Positions 1-10,913 are shown, numbered from the stretch's first letter. The stretch: DNA of 64,000 nt from Lepidonotus clava (GCA_936440205.1 OW387149.1:3988114-4052113); one strand, 5' to 3'. Made by a program: numbers and translations. The notes: generated by a model from the sequence alone, not told the origin.

Positions 1-338
1 ACCCGCCTCTGACCTTCCTACCTCCAGGCAACACCCTCACCTCGCCCCTCGCCCCTCACCGACAGGCTTTATGATTGTTCCTAATGAGCAATAAGCTGAA
101 CAACAGCCATTAAGTCGTTTTAGTGTGTCTTGTTTTCGTGATTTTGCCAGAAACATTACATACATTAATTTGTAACAATTGTAATGAAATTCGATGAAAG
201 GTTCACATTTCAACAAACACTGGAAATTCTTTTTTATATAATGATAATACAAGATTGTAGTAAAAGGACTATGCCTTCATGGAGCATTTGATGAATCACA
301 ATTGATATGTGGGGATATGGTACATGTATATGGAAATG
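1..338. other. Unassigned non-coding start of window
   Basis: The stretch opens with a C-rich run and becomes AT-rich. I see no coding-like frame, RNA gene or repeat family member here. Confidence 0.4.
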
Positions 339-571
339 TAAAGTGCCATACCCACTAGGCAATTTTACCAGCGACAGGTGACGGGCGACTGGAAGAACCG
401 TCATGGTAGTCGCCCATTCTTACAATCACCTGTTGGTATACCATATTGAAATGTGCATGTTTGATCTAAATCGGTGCCAAAATCGACTGATTCTAGTGGT
501 AGAAACGGCCAATTTTGGTGCCGATCCGTCGGCTGACTGTGTAATAATCGCCTAGTGGGTATGGGGCTTTA
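339..571. mobile_element. Family D MITE (TTAA-type)
   Basis: The left end reads TAAAGTGCCATACCCACTAG and the right end is its near reverse complement, finishing GTGGGTATGGGGCTTTA. The interior is itself nearly symmetric, with paired runs of the type AATCGGTGCCAAAATCG. Seven copies or fragments of this family occur in the window. There is no coding capacity, so it must be mobilised in trans if active. TTAA-like flanks in sister copies suggest a piggyBac- or Kolobok-type transposase, which is an inference. Confidence 0.8.
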
Positions 572-1254
572 GTGTTTTATGCCTTCATGTTTTTCCTTCA
601 GAGACATACTCACAAAAACTTGTGAAAAAGTATCACCAGTGCCAAACGGATTCTTAGTGTAACACAAATAGAACATCACAAGGATTACCAGTTTTCAGTG
701 ATTAAACCGATTCATCTGACCTTTGAAATCCTCACGGAAAACACTGGACCACCAAGTAGTAGAGGCGCATTTCAGGAAGGAACCCAACTAAAAGTGACCT
801 CTTATTCCATGTTTATCCAGAAATTTTACCGTCCAATATAATTGCAGTTTACTCTGAGACCACCCAGAGCCAATCAAAACCCAGGTAACAACTGATCTTT
901 GGCACCTCCTACTAACAAGGTGATTCAGATCAAACATCAAGGTCAAGGTTATAGCCAACCTCCTTCCACAGCTAAAGTTGGGGATAAAAATAAACTTAAG
1001 AAACTTAAAAAGGACGGAGAGAGAGGAGCAAAAAGGATTTTTTTCTTGAATTAACAAAGGCCTTTAGATCAGCTGTGTAATTATCGAGGCCAAGAGACTT
1101 GTGCTTCCCCTAGTGGGTTGACATGAAACTAACAGGCACATGATTTGTTGTATTTCTGAAAAGACATTTAGAATTTAGTGTTGCGGCGCCTGAACTACAT
1201 AAACAAAGGTGTTTTGATTGGTGGAGTCTCTGGGATAGTTTGCCTTTCTATACG
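572..1254. other. Unassigned non-coding stretch
   Basis: Mixed-composition sequence with no recognised repeat. A short minus-strand frame near 788-1057 has no domain-like content and is not supported as a gene. Confidence 0.4.
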
Positions 1255-1735
1255 GTGTCAATGGGTATCGATAGGTTCTGAGGCAAAGGATAACCATAAG
1301 GCAAAAGGATAGCCATATAAGGAAAGGGATAACAGTAAAGCACAAGATAACCCATAAGGCAAAGGATAATAATATAAGGCGAAGGATATCCGTAAGGCAA
1401 AGGATAAACATAAGGCAAAGGATAAACATATAAGGCAAAGGATAACCATAAAGCAAAGGATAACCGTAAGGTAAAGGATATCCAAAGAAAAGGATAACCA
1501 GATACTGTAAGGCAAAGGATATTCATAAACTGCAAAGCAACGGATAGCTAAATACACTAATGCAAAGGATATCTATGATATTATACTGCAAGGCAATTGC
1601 AAGGGATAACCAAATACTGTTAAACAAAGGATAATCAGATATTCTAAGGCAAAGGATAACCATATACTGTTAGAAAAGGATAATAAGACATTCCAAGGCA
1701 AAGGATAACATTAATATACTGTAAGACAAAGCCAT
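1255..1735. repeat. Minisatellite, GGCAAAGGATAACCAT-type
   Basis: The array has roughly 20 degenerate units built on the core AGGCAAAGGATAACCATA. The first half (about 1271-1490) has units of about 18 bases. The second half (about 1490-1735) has units of about 28-32 bases made of the same core plus a spacer of the type GATACTGT. Read on the minus strand, the array gives repetitive Tyr-Pro-Leu-Pro peptides in several frames, a by-product of the repeat and not a gene. Confidence 0.9.
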
Positions 1736-3318
1736 ACCTTGTAACCAAAGGTTGGACTTTGTCAAGTGAAGCACCTATTTCATTCTACATACATCGTCCA
1801 CAAGTTTTCTTAGACATATTCAATTTAGCCTTGGAAGGCGTGCTCTTCGCTGAACGTCCAAAAGGAATACCAAAGAAAAGATGGGCAAAAAGGACGAAGA
1901 GGTGAGCTAATATCCCAGATCTTGTATTCCTTATTATATGCATATATGTACGGTCTTGTTTTGTTTTGTTTTGTTTTTGTTTTGTTTTTTTTGGAAGGGG
2001 GGTGGCGGCGGATTTTATCAACTTTTTCACGTGTCACACATGATCTTCCAGAGGTTAGATGAATAATACAATATTATGGTATAGCAATATAAAGTGAATT
2101 TTACATGATTGATGAGCAATGAATACAATTTCAGATTCTTCAAACAAAGTTCAGGGTCATGTGGATGTAGGGTTTTGTCAGTCAGTGTACATTCATCATC
2201 AGCGACAAATCAACTTTCTCTAAATCATGACTATTAAGGTCGGGTGTATGATGTTTCTGGTCTTTCTCATGAGGATCCAATGGTATAAAAAGATGGAAAA
2301 ATACCACATGAACTAACACAAAAGCAAAATTTTATAGTAATATTTACTGATAGAAATGTACATATCCAGAACCTACTCGAGCTTATTCCCTTACCTCCTA
2401 TTCGAAATGAGTTGCGAATCTATTTTTAGAATGTCCGATACCTTTACTGTAGGAATGAAACGCGTTATTCTAACAGCTGTATTCCAATTTTCTCCATTTG
2501 CAATAATGAAAAGAATCGCTATCGATAGCATTAACCTCTCACAGAGATATCATAAACCTTCGCGGCCATTCAATCGTACAGGCAAATAGAAACTCATTAA
2601 GAAATGGTTACCAAAATGCTGATACATATTCTCAACAACACCTATTTCATTCTATATATATAAATGGAATATCTGCGATTATTTAGTGCCAGTTGTGGTA
2701 GCATGTATGTCGGTTAGAAATCGCAAGGAAAATAATGCATAGTGGAACTTTTTTTTTTTTATTTCTTTTTTTTTTTTTAGGTATTTTAGTTAAACTGGGT
2801 GTAACAATTTAGCCAATTAAGGCCATTTTTCGTTGTTCCCCAGAGTACATCTAAATATTGTGGTATTGATCTGTATTTTAAGCGGTAATAGAGTACAGAA
2901 TTAATTATAACAAACAGAGAGGTATGAAAAAATTTGGCAATTAAAATAAAGGCTAAAGTTGAGTAGTGACAAGTCAATAAAGAAAAAGGAAAAAAGAAAG
3001 AAATATATATAAACTTCAGTCCTTTCCCTTCCAATCTAAATAGAATACAGAGAGACGTCTTTTTTTTCACTATTTTTCCTTATATGCATCTGTAAGTATG
3101 ATAGACAGTCACATGGCTATGGAAAACTCCCATGTGCCTTGGCACAAAATGAGTGCTGTCGTTTCGTTTAGTGATCCTTCTCTTTTTATCCACCCTGTCA
3201 CTCTCTATTCATATCTCACTCTCCATTCACATCGCCCTACTATATTATACATCCGGGCCCTTGGGACCCCTACCGGTGACCTCTGACCCTTGACCCATAG
3301 AGAAAGTAGTCCCGGCCT
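1736..3318. other. Unassigned stretch with simple repeats
   Basis: It contains a TTTTG run at about 1957-1987 and two long T runs at about 2750-2780. A plus-strand frame at 2356-2589 and several minus-strand frames have no recognisable domain and composition like the surrounding sequence, so none is called as a gene. Confidence 0.4.
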
Positions 3319-3673
3319 GCCTAGGCAAGCAGCAATGTAACAAGCACATTCTGCAACCATCCTTTTTTGGTTACTCTGTAACCTGCCCAATTTTCATGTA
3401 ACAGGTTATCTTAGGTAAAGTTGAGACTTCCTAAAAAAGAATTTTATAACAACATTTTTTTTAGTGAAGTTGGGATAATGTTATAATAACGTTATTATAT
3501 TGTGAAAGAATGTAACAAGAATGTCACAATAATGTTTCAGTGCAACGTTGCAATGTTAAGTTCTAAAGATGTTTTTGGGTGCCATCAAAAGAACGTAACA
3601 AGAACCAAAGTAGAAGTAAACAGAACGTTGCTGCAACATTATAATAACATAATATTCTTACTTTGTGGCCAGC
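3319..3673 (+). mobile_element. Family A MITE, full length
   Basis: The left terminus is TAGGCAAGCAGCAATGTAAC and the right terminus is a decayed inverted match ending GGCCAGC. Best copies of the family begin CCCAGGCAAG and end CTTGCCTGGG. The interior is about 340 bases, very rich in GTTATAATAAC-like palindromic words, with no frame. Thirteen copies or fragments occur in this window, making it the most abundant repeat here. Transposase superfamily not assigned. Confidence 0.8.
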
Positions 3674-3699
3674 AGAGACTCATCAACAACCTGTATCGG

Positions 3700-4031
3700 G
3701 GTTATTCTGCATGCAGACTTACCCACGCCAATAAGCACCCCTGTATGCGCGGACCCTAAGTGCGTGCTTGTTCATTACATTGTACATATGGCCTCAGAAA
3801 CGTCACTCATACAATTTGATCCATGTATAGCTGACATTATGATAAATAATTAAAAATCATATCATGAAATGTATTTAAATCAGGGGTCATACCCCAAAAC
3901 CCCTTTTTCCTGTCTTTTTGCACGCTAGGATACCTCTTACTGATCATTTATGAAAGATCTGTGTATTTAAGGATTTACTTTATACGCGACAGTCATGACG
4001 CGAGGTCCACGTGTGTAACCAGTCTCTATTC
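3700..4031 (+). repeat. Family M repeat
   Basis: This segment matches the reverse complement of 15599-15925 over about 310 bases. Shared landmarks include a run of the type TGTACATATGGC..CAGAAACGTCA, GATTTAAATCAGGGGTCATACC and a terminal GCGAGGTCCACGTG. Both copies lie beside a family A MITE, but at opposite ends. No terminal inverted repeats or coding capacity seen. Class unknown. Confidence 0.6.
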
Positions 4032-4497
4032 TGTGCACAGTTAAACGGTCGTTGTGGGAATGTTAATATTTTGTTGGTCAGTAAAAAGGCTACCAAGGCA
4101 AATACTAAACTGAGGGGGAGAGTGACAGGAAGCTATGGTGGAGAGGGACGAATGAGTAGCAATGACAATTTCATTGACCTGGTGTTTATCTTTGTTTTTC
4201 TCTGTTTTATTTTTGTTTTGCTCGTTTTATGTTGTTCCTTCTATGTTTCGCTTAAATTATAACTGTCCATTGTTATTATGACTAAAGAAGAACTTTTTTA
4301 GATTAATGTGTAATCACGTTAGATATGATAAAAACATTCAAAACAATAATATAGTGATGGGAACCATACACAATTAATATGGGTTTGGGTAAACCTTTTT
4401 AAAAGTGTAAAATCATCATTCAAAATTCATAGACACTTCAAAAATAGGACTTCAAAAAGAGATATAGCAAATATCATCTAGCAATATTGCTAGTATT
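4032..4497. other. Unassigned non-coding stretch
   Basis: AT-rich sequence without a recognised element. The short plus-strand frame at 4011-4262 ends in a hydrophobic Phe/Val/Leu-rich run typical of T-rich chance frames. Confidence 0.35.
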
Positions 4498-4862
4498 CCA
4501 GGCAAGCATGTGACATTATTATAAAGTTGCAGCAACGTTCTGTTTGGTTCTGTATTGGTTCTTGTTATGTTATTTTGATGGCTCCCAATAATGTTGCTGC
4601 AACGTACTGCTGTGACGTTGCACTGTGATGTTATTATAACGTTCTAGTTACGTTATTCAACCTAAACAGAATGTTCTTATAACGTTTTGTTTTGGTTTTA
4701 TCCTAACCTCACCAAAAAACAATGTTTTAATAACATTCTGATTTGGTGAGGTCTTGACCTAATAATAAATAACATAATTGTTACATGTCATTTTAGTAAG
4801 TACCAGATTGACTAAGAAAGTATAGTTGCAGAATGTTTTTGTTACATCGCAGCTTGGCTGGG
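4498..4862 (-). mobile_element. Family A MITE, full length
   Basis: This inverted copy begins CCAGGCAAGCATGTGAC and ends CAGCTTGGCTGGG. An AT dinucleotide lies on both sides, which may be a 2-base target duplication, too short to be decisive. It carries the family's central words GCAACGTTCTG and GTTATTATAACG. Confidence 0.8.
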
Positions 4863-5445
4863 ATTGCCATATTGTATAGGCATTTTGCTGAGTAGATATC
4901 ATTCTTTCCTAGTCTTGCTATTCAACAACTCGAGAAGAAAAAGCGAATTCAATTTCACGTTTCATTGGGTATGCGTTGATTGGGTTTTTGCTAATGAAAT
5001 CTCCATTGTTTAAAATTTGATTTTTGAAAATAATGTTCAAGATTATCAATCCGAAAGGCAAGTGGTATCTCTTTGTGCTTCATTCGGGCAGGCTTTCTTT
5101 ATCTTTAAAGGATCCTAGTTGAACAAAGAACGCCAACCGATGCGCCGCAAGGTTTAAATCAATTTCGCCTTTCGCAGACACAATGCTAATTAAATTCGAC
5201 TTTTCCCATGCGGGAATTTTTCTCAATTTACCCAGTCGCTTTTTGCGGTAAACTCATCTTCGCTGGGTGTCTTTCTTCCCTGGTTTCATCATGGAAACCT
5301 CATCCTTTCATCCATATTCAATAAATCAAGTGAAGGAAAGTGGTTCTACCACCAGCAGCTAAATAGCATCGATTTCAGCAACGTTAATGAAGGACGAGAC
5401 ACTAGTGGAGGGGGGAAGGGTACTTGGTCTAGAAATGGGTACCAA
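4863..5445. other. Unassigned non-coding stretch
   Basis: Nothing recognised. Slightly richer in CpG between 5120 and 5280 than its surroundings, without a clear motif cluster. Confidence 0.35.
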
Positions 5446-5630
5446 CCCAGGCAAGCAGTGACATAACAAGCATGGTCTGTGACCGTACTTTTTGGCCAGT
5501 CTGTAACTTTTAGTGAAGTGGAGACCTTCCCATAAAGACAATCATCATAATGTTATTATGAGGTGAAAGAATGCTACAAGTATGTCACAATAACGTCACA
5601 GTGTGATTTTGCAATACTGTGATGTCTGGC
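5446..5630 (+). mobile_element. Family A MITE, left-end fragment
   Basis: It begins CCCAGGCAAGCAGTGACAT and follows the family through the GTCACAATAACGTCACAGTG block. It then stops where intact copies continue, so the right end is missing. Confidence 0.65.
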
Positions 5631-6039
5631 AACAAAAAACACTAATCGCCATGGGTTTGGGGCAAGATATTTGACAATTTAAGTATTTTTCTATACCCAC
5701 AGATGATTAGTTAATCGCCAGGCAACATACTAAAGTGTCTTCTAGTCACCCAACGATTAACTACAAGAGCATCCCAACTTGGCGATTAGTGTTTTAATAG
5801 CCCGCCGACTAGTTAGTTGCCGAATGATGTACTTATTTCTTAATCGATGGCCAACTAACGTTATTCACTGTGATTGGTCGCTGAAGTGGGGACGGGGCAT
5901 AAAGCTCTTTGGCAGGGGCTGTCTATGAGATATCCTGAAAAAAAAACGGTGGGGGTAGGGTCTGTCAGACTATGCTAGGTTTTTTGGGGCCCTTAAAATC
6001 CCCCAAAAAGAAGGGTTGTGGTAGTTCCACCGTTGATGT
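5631..6039. other. Unassigned stretch with repeated CGATTA words
   Basis: Between about 5640 and 5860 the words TAATCGCC, CGATTAACT, GGCGATTAGT and TTAATCGATGG recur on both strands. This resembles a very decayed family D-like inverted-repeat element, but I could not find clear termini. 5938-6010 holds A and G runs. Confidence 0.3.
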
Positions 6040-6330
6040 CCATTTTCATTCACTGAGTGCCACCCCTCCGCCCAGACCCCGGGGGGAGAGCCGTCCCATA
6101 CCAGGACTATGCTTGGAGATCGCCGTCTTCATTAGGCAGACGACATTGGGCCCGATTTTCCCGCGGTTTCAGGTTTCGGGGATTTTGTCCCAAACGCAGA
6201 CGACAATTTGTAATGAACGTGACTCGGAAATGGCGCCAAAAGTTATCGGCATTGGGTGATCCGTTGTTTCGTAACTCGAGGGGCCCATGGGCAAAGACTG
6301 GAGTTAGAACAGGCACCAAGGGAACCAAAG
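6040..6330. promoter_or_regulatory. CpG-rich islet with E2F-like motifs
   Basis: This stretch is visibly richer in CpG than its AT-rich surroundings. It contains TTTTCCCGCGG at 6156-6166 and TGGCGCCAAAA at 6231-6241, both close to the E2F consensus TTTSSCGC on opposite strands. Overlapping frames are open on both strands, as expected of GC-rich DNA, and none shows a domain. It could be a promoter or enhancer remnant, or simply a GC-rich patch. Confidence 0.3.
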
Positions 6331-6594
6331 TCAGAATAAGAATTGCATGACCATTTACCCATTTGGTATTTTGCAATCCCCGAGGCCCCACATTTGTTGT
6401 TTAAAAAAATAAGACAATTATGATGAACTAGAATTTATAGCACATTTTACTGAGATGAATACTAAAATTAAAGTTCATATTATTTGATTGGTAGATTTTG
6501 GCACAAAAAGCTTTGTGTGTTTTGATTTATTTGTGTGTACTTCTCTCTCAGTGCTTCTATGTTGAAAATTTTGCTTTATTTCAATTGAGGTATA

Positions 6595-7045
6595 TAATAA
6601 GCCCATCCCAGTCTACACCAACATTAACGTTTACCATGAAATACTTTCAAAATTGCATCAACATTTATTACCTGAAGAGGGTTAGATAATACAAAATAAA
6701 CCACAGCAATTTTGTTGAAAGATTGCTCCTAAAATCTGTAAAATGCACCCTTCTATTTTGATATTTTTCCCATAGGAACCTATGTTAAAGCCTGTCAGCC
6801 CAGCCTATAATGTCCAACCCTATTTTGCCCTGAAATACAGCCTTTTGATTGGCTAGCAAACCTACAAATCCTCTAATTTTTAGAATTTAAGAAATTATAA
6901 TGTTTAGGCCATACTTGAAGATAAAGAAAAACATAAGTCTTGATTATTTCAGTAACCCCAACTCCTGGAGACAAGGATTGCTTAAACAGCTATTTTGTCC
7001 AACCCTTGTCCAACCCTGGGATATACTCAATGTGGGATGGGCTTA
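6595..7045. mobile_element. Inverted-repeat element, family I-like
   Basis: The ends AATAAGCCCATCCCA and TGGGATGGGCTTATT are inverted matches of 15 bases. Inside lies a block of the type CCCATAGGAAC...AATGTCCAACCC that recurs in inverted orientation inside 28221-28685 and again around a family C insertion at 33375-33660. No coding capacity. Confidence 0.55.
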
Positions 7046-7319
7046 TTCTATGAAGAATTTGAAACTATCCAAACTTTTACAATTTCTTTCATTCTCACAA
7101 ACAAGGACTTTTTTTTTTCATTAAGCCTCACTTTGCAGTTGGTCCAAATCTGGTTGTTACCAAAACCAGAATGTTTACCCAGAATGCAGTGAACCGGAAC
7201 CCTTTCCATTTGAGTGGGCGATGATAGGGAGTTTATCTCCGACAATCAGAGACAGGGGCTCCTATCTCCTGATTCCTATATTAGATTGATTCGGCTTCCG
7301 TTACTCTATTAGATTGATT

Positions 7320-7550
7320 CGGATTTCGTTAGGGCTGTGTTGCACTGGCCGACTTTACTCTCGATTTCATAGGTCGGCAGTGTGTGAAATTAGCATACAA
7401 TGCGACCTATCATTTGGAAGGATTTCAGATTTTCTTTCAAATGATATGTAGGATGTATGGTATGTTGGCTTATTATTGAAGAAAAGTCGTAAAATACTCA
7501 ATTACTGGCTGTAAAAATCACCTATGAAATGGAGAGTATGAGTTAATCAT
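7320..7550. mobile_element. Family F MITE, decayed
   Basis: It carries the family F interior (CCTATCATTTGGAAGG, then TTTCAAATGATATGTAGGATG) and decayed ends GGGCTGTGTTGCACTGG and AAATCACCTATGAAATGG. Better copies end in GGAATACAGGCTTAA. Confidence 0.5.
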
Positions 7551-7567
7551 GACATGCATGCTTCCCA

Positions 7568-7751
7568 CAGGGACGGATACAACTTTCCAAACAAGGGGAA
7601 AGGGCGGGGGGGGGGGAGTCAGTATTAGACTAAGTACTAAAATTGTGTGCATTTGCGCGCATGTGCATGGAATTTCCCTTCTTTTTGTAGTTTAGAGGTA
7701 TACCAATGGGGGAGGGGGTCAGGACCCCCTAAACCCCCCTGGATCCGCCCC
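7568..7751 (-). mobile_element. Family C MITE
   Basis: It starts CAGGGACGGATACAAC and ends CCTGGATCCGCCCC, the hallmark ends of family C (consensus CAGGGGCGGATCCAGG inverted at both ends). The interior holds the diagnostic GACTAAGTACTAAAA, a TGTGCATTTGCGCGC block and GGGGGTCAGGACCCCC. It abuts the 3' part of a family F copy and probably inserted there. CAGGGG-type ends suggest a hAT-derived element. Confidence 0.75.
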
Positions 7752-7906
7752 GGATCCTTCATTTGGAAGGGTTCCTAATTCCCTTTCAAACGATATGTAG
7801 GATGCAAGGTATGTTGTCATATTATCGGAGAAAAGTCATGAAATACCCAACTACCAATTTATTTATTTTTTTGTAAAAATTGCCTAGTGGAATACAGGCT
7901 TTACTC
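7752..7906. mobile_element. Family F MITE, right portion
   Basis: It contains CATTTGGAAGGGTTCC, CAAACGATATGTAGGATG and the intact right end TGCCTAGTGGAATACAGGCTTTA. The left part is absent, replaced by the family C element next door. Confidence 0.65.
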
Positions 7907-8431
7907 TACTAGATTGATTTGGCTTATCAGCTCTCGTTGTTCATCTGTTATCCGTTGAAGCGGAGGGTGGACGAAAAAAAGGTCGGAATATGTTCCATGA
8001 GAGTGGCTAGTTGTGTATACTGGATATCAAAGTAATATAGTTGTGCCTCGGTCCTCTGTTTTACTGTGATAAAGGTGCGGTGTAGTCTATTTGATATAGA
8101 CTGATAGAGCCTGCAGTGGTGACCAATTTATAACTAATCATACCAGACGGTTAACAAATTAATCAATCAATAAAAAGGTATCAGCATTACATGTCCATAT
8201 TTCAATTATATAGCTTGTTTTATAAGAAACAAGCACGTGTATAAGCTGTCGAGAAACTAGATCTTGTATGACGTTCTGAATATTTCTCTTTATTAACTAG
8301 AGCGCAGTTTACATTTCTATGCGATCAGTTGTATAAAGAAAAATAAATTCTTAACTACCCTGATATATCATTATCATCCACATAAGAACTGAACCCTTTA
8401 CTTTATTTCTCAGAAATCAGCAGCATTAGCC
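7907..8431. other. Unassigned non-coding stretch
   Basis: No recognised repeat, RNA or coding-like frame. Confidence 0.35.
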
Positions 8432-8709
8432 TGAAGGCCGTATTCCACATACCGAAAGTTCTCGCCACCAACAGCGAGCATCTCTATGGTAACATTATTT
8501 ATTGGTGCTGTGCACTTTCGGGGCATTTTCAGCAGCTGAAAGTACACCGGAAGTGCAATATCGGCTGCCAAAAGTGCAATATCAGCAACTACTATGTAAT
8601 CGGCAGGAAAAATTTACCAACGCATTGGTTAATTTGTCTGTTGATGCTTGTGATATTGTATTGGCAGAGCATCGGCAACACACTTTCAGTATGTGGAATA
8701 CGGCCTTTA
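8432..8709. mobile_element. Family F-type MITE
   Basis: The ends TGAAGGCCGTATTCCACAT and ATGTGGAATACGGCCTTTA are near-perfect inverted repeats of about 18 bases. The interior also has mirrored GAAAGT/ACTTTC blocks and differs from other F copies, so this is a related family sharing only the terminal logic. No coding capacity. Confidence 0.8.
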
Positions 8710-8886
8710 TTGTAGCCTGTTTCCGCCTTTTTGGGTCGGGGGCAGTGATAACATTAGATTTTAGTTCCAGTAACTTGTTAAAATGACAAAAGTTGATTTT
8801 TTTTAGGATATAATAAAATGTACAGTATCTTTAGAAACGCATCTGTGAATACAGCCAACGGAAGATGCCCAGCCAATTTACGATGT

Positions 8887-9066
8887 AAATAGAACATTTG
8901 GGTTCGAGAATGTAACCAGAACGTTGTAATAATGTCACAGTGCAATGGCACAGCGGTAGGTTGCAACGATGTAATTGAGAGTCATCAAGAGAATGTAACA
9001 AGAACCAATACAGAACCAACCAGAATGTTGCTGCAACATTGTAATACCGTCAAATTCTTGGCTGGG
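8887..9066 (+). mobile_element. Family A MITE, right-end fragment
   Basis: It follows the family from AACATTTGGGTTCGAGAATG through TAATGTCACAGTGCAATG to the right end TTCTTGGCTGGG. The left half is absent. Confidence 0.7.
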
Positions 9067-9176
9067 TGACGAATCTATATTAAGTAAAAATATGACAACC
9101 TTCCTATTGCCATACATGGAAACAGACCTTCGAATCAAGGAACCTACTGTGACTTTTATACCCCATAAAAACTCAC

Positions 9177-9311
9177 CCTACAGCTCAATCCCAATCCATT
9201 CATTATTGTACTCAACCATATAGAAGACTTCATCAAAATATGACACCTCCCCATCACGCTTAATCTGCTCCAGGGTGGGAGATCTATCTCCAATCTCCAG
9301 ACCTTCAGTGA
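9177..9311 (-). CDS. Exon-like segment, symmetric phase 1-1
   Basis: On the minus strand this 135-base segment follows GGATTACAG (acceptor-like AG, weak pyrimidine tract) and is followed by GTGAGT at 9176-9171, a good donor. Read from a phase-1 start it encodes 43 residues with coding-like codon use, including TLEQIKRDGEVSYF, FYMVEY and NEWIGIEL. The last full codon is TAG, directly before the final G. An in-frame TGA lies just upstream of the acceptor. The size, 2+132+1, makes a symmetric phase-1 exon. I do not recognise the protein. It could be an internal exon that has picked up a stop, a terminal exon ending at this TAG, or a relic. The orientation opposes the splice-like sites at 11.4 and 47.4 kb. 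Confidence 0.4.
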
Positions 9312-9527
9312 CTGTAATCCGTCAGTCAATCCCCAGTTTTTAGTGAAAAAAATGGATTTGTATTGGTGTATTGCGTGAATGGATAACATTTTTTTCACTT
9401 ATATGGGTCGAACATCGATCCTTTGTGTTCACTTGAGTGTATAACGGAAAGTTGTGTAAGTCAATTGACTGTACAAACCCTTCTTTTGTTCAGCCAATTA
9501 CACTTTGGTCGCACCTTCATGGTGCCT
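9312..9527. other. Unassigned non-coding stretch
   Basis: Intron- or intergenic-like sequence beside the exon-like segment. No repeat recognised. Confidence 0.3.
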
Positions 9528-10090
9528 GCACACGGATGGTAAGGTGAGGTGAGTGTGGGGGGTAAGGCAGTCACCCTGTGCTCATTGGTGGAATGTCCAG
9601 GTGTAGGCCAGCCCCCTCTGGCCGCTGCACGTGGGATAGGTGAGGTGAGTGTGGGGGGGTAAGGCAGTCACCCTGTGCTCATTGGTGTAGGCCAGCCCCC
9701 TCTGGTCGCTGCACGTGGGATAGGTGAGGTGAGTGTTGGGGGGGTAAGGCAGTCACCCTGTGCTCATTGGTGGAATGTCCAGGTATAGGACCGCCCCCTC
9801 TGGTCGCTGCACGTGGGATAGGTGAGGTGGGAGGGGGTGGAAGACGCCACTCACCCCTCTGGTCAGTCGTTGGCTGTCAGGTATATGTCCGCCCCCTGCT
9901 GGTCTCGGCACGTGGGGTAGGTAAGGTGGGAGGGGGTGGGAGACGCCACTGAGGCCTGGGTCAGTGGTGGGATATCAGGGTATAGGTCCGCCCCCTGCTG
10001 GTCTGGGTACGTGGGGTAGGTGAGGGGGCAGGGGGTGGGAGACGCCACTGCGGGCTGGGTCAGATGTGGGCTGTCAGGGTATTGCCTTAT
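9528..10090. repeat. Tandem array with CTCF-like core in each unit
   Basis: About 5.5 units carry the landmark GTGGGATAGGTGAGG or GTGGGGTAGGTGAGG near 9631, 9715, 9813, 9912 and 10011, giving spacings of 84, 98, 99 and 99 bases. Each unit also holds GCCCCCTCTGG (9611, 9695, 9793) or CGCCCCCTGCTGG (9890, 9989). The latter reads CCAGCAGGGGGCG on the minus strand, very close to the CTCF core. The array is G-rich on the plus strand. The first three units carry a GGCAGTCACCCTGTGCTC block and the last three a GGGAGACGCCACT block, so two unit types succeed each other. Open frames through it are repeat artefacts. Confidence 0.85.
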
Positions 10091-10913
10091 TGCATTTTTT
10101 TCACTCTAGATCGTTTACGATCTACCTTCACGTATTTCTTGTTTAAATTATCAAACCAACCGTCAGGGAAATATGAGATGTACTATGCTCCATATTATAC
10201 AGATGATCGCATTTGACATGACTTAAATACATAGTCCAGAACAAGGGGGCACAGAGCACTTTTGAGGGCTTTAGCTCAAGACAGGTGCGTACAAACTGGG
10301 GCAATAACAATTGCAGAGTGCACCTGCGGTCTGTGCCTGATTTAAATTCTATATCAATTACACAGAAAATGTAGAAATATTTTACTGAAAACACAATAAT
10401 TGGCATTTACATTCACAGACAGACATTATTGCACTTCAATAACAGATCTTTTATTCACTAGTTTCTGAGAGGGGGACAATAATGAAGGTATAGGGGCTGG
10501 AATCCTGATATAGAATAATACAGATAGATATATTAACTGGGCTCAAAGTTGATAATTGCCCATTTGAAAAATATCATTTTAACATGTTTGTAACTGGATT
10601 GTTATGTATAGCTATGTATGCTATTGCTATGTTATAAACTAAAAGATCTTAACAATGTCCGAAAATACTACTACCACATTTCTCACTTGAATCAATTATA
10701 TTTCCCACTTCCTGTTTCATAAACTGATTTAATTTTAAAATACAGAATTAAATAGGTAATTTACAATTGGCACTGATTTTCACTAGCTGTTAGCCTATGG
10801 AATCTAAACTTCAGCTAGCTTCTCCTTTATTTCTGGTGAAACCCAGAAAGCAGATATGCACCTAGGTATTTCCGAATACACTACAATTATTTCAGCAGCC
10901 TTGCCAGATGCTT
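10091..10913. other. Unassigned non-coding stretch
   Basis: AT-rich. No recognised repeat or coding-like frame. The minus-strand frame at 10143-10406 has no domain. Confidence 0.35.

Noticed and set aside
1175-1557. Overlapping minus-strand frames with Tyr-Pro-Leu-Pro repeats
   Set aside because: All three frames are open because they cross a minisatellite whose unit lacks stops; the peptides simply mirror the repeat.
6057-6391. Overlapping 94-97 codon frames on both strands
   Set aside because: GC-rich DNA lacks stops on both strands; neither reading shows natural protein character.
9767-10048. Pro-rich frames in the G-rich tandem array
   Set aside because: They exist on both strands over the same tandem units and show no domain.
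9528-10090. CRISPR array
   Set aside because: The repeats are contiguous degenerate minisatellite units, not short identical repeats with unique spacers, and the context is animal.
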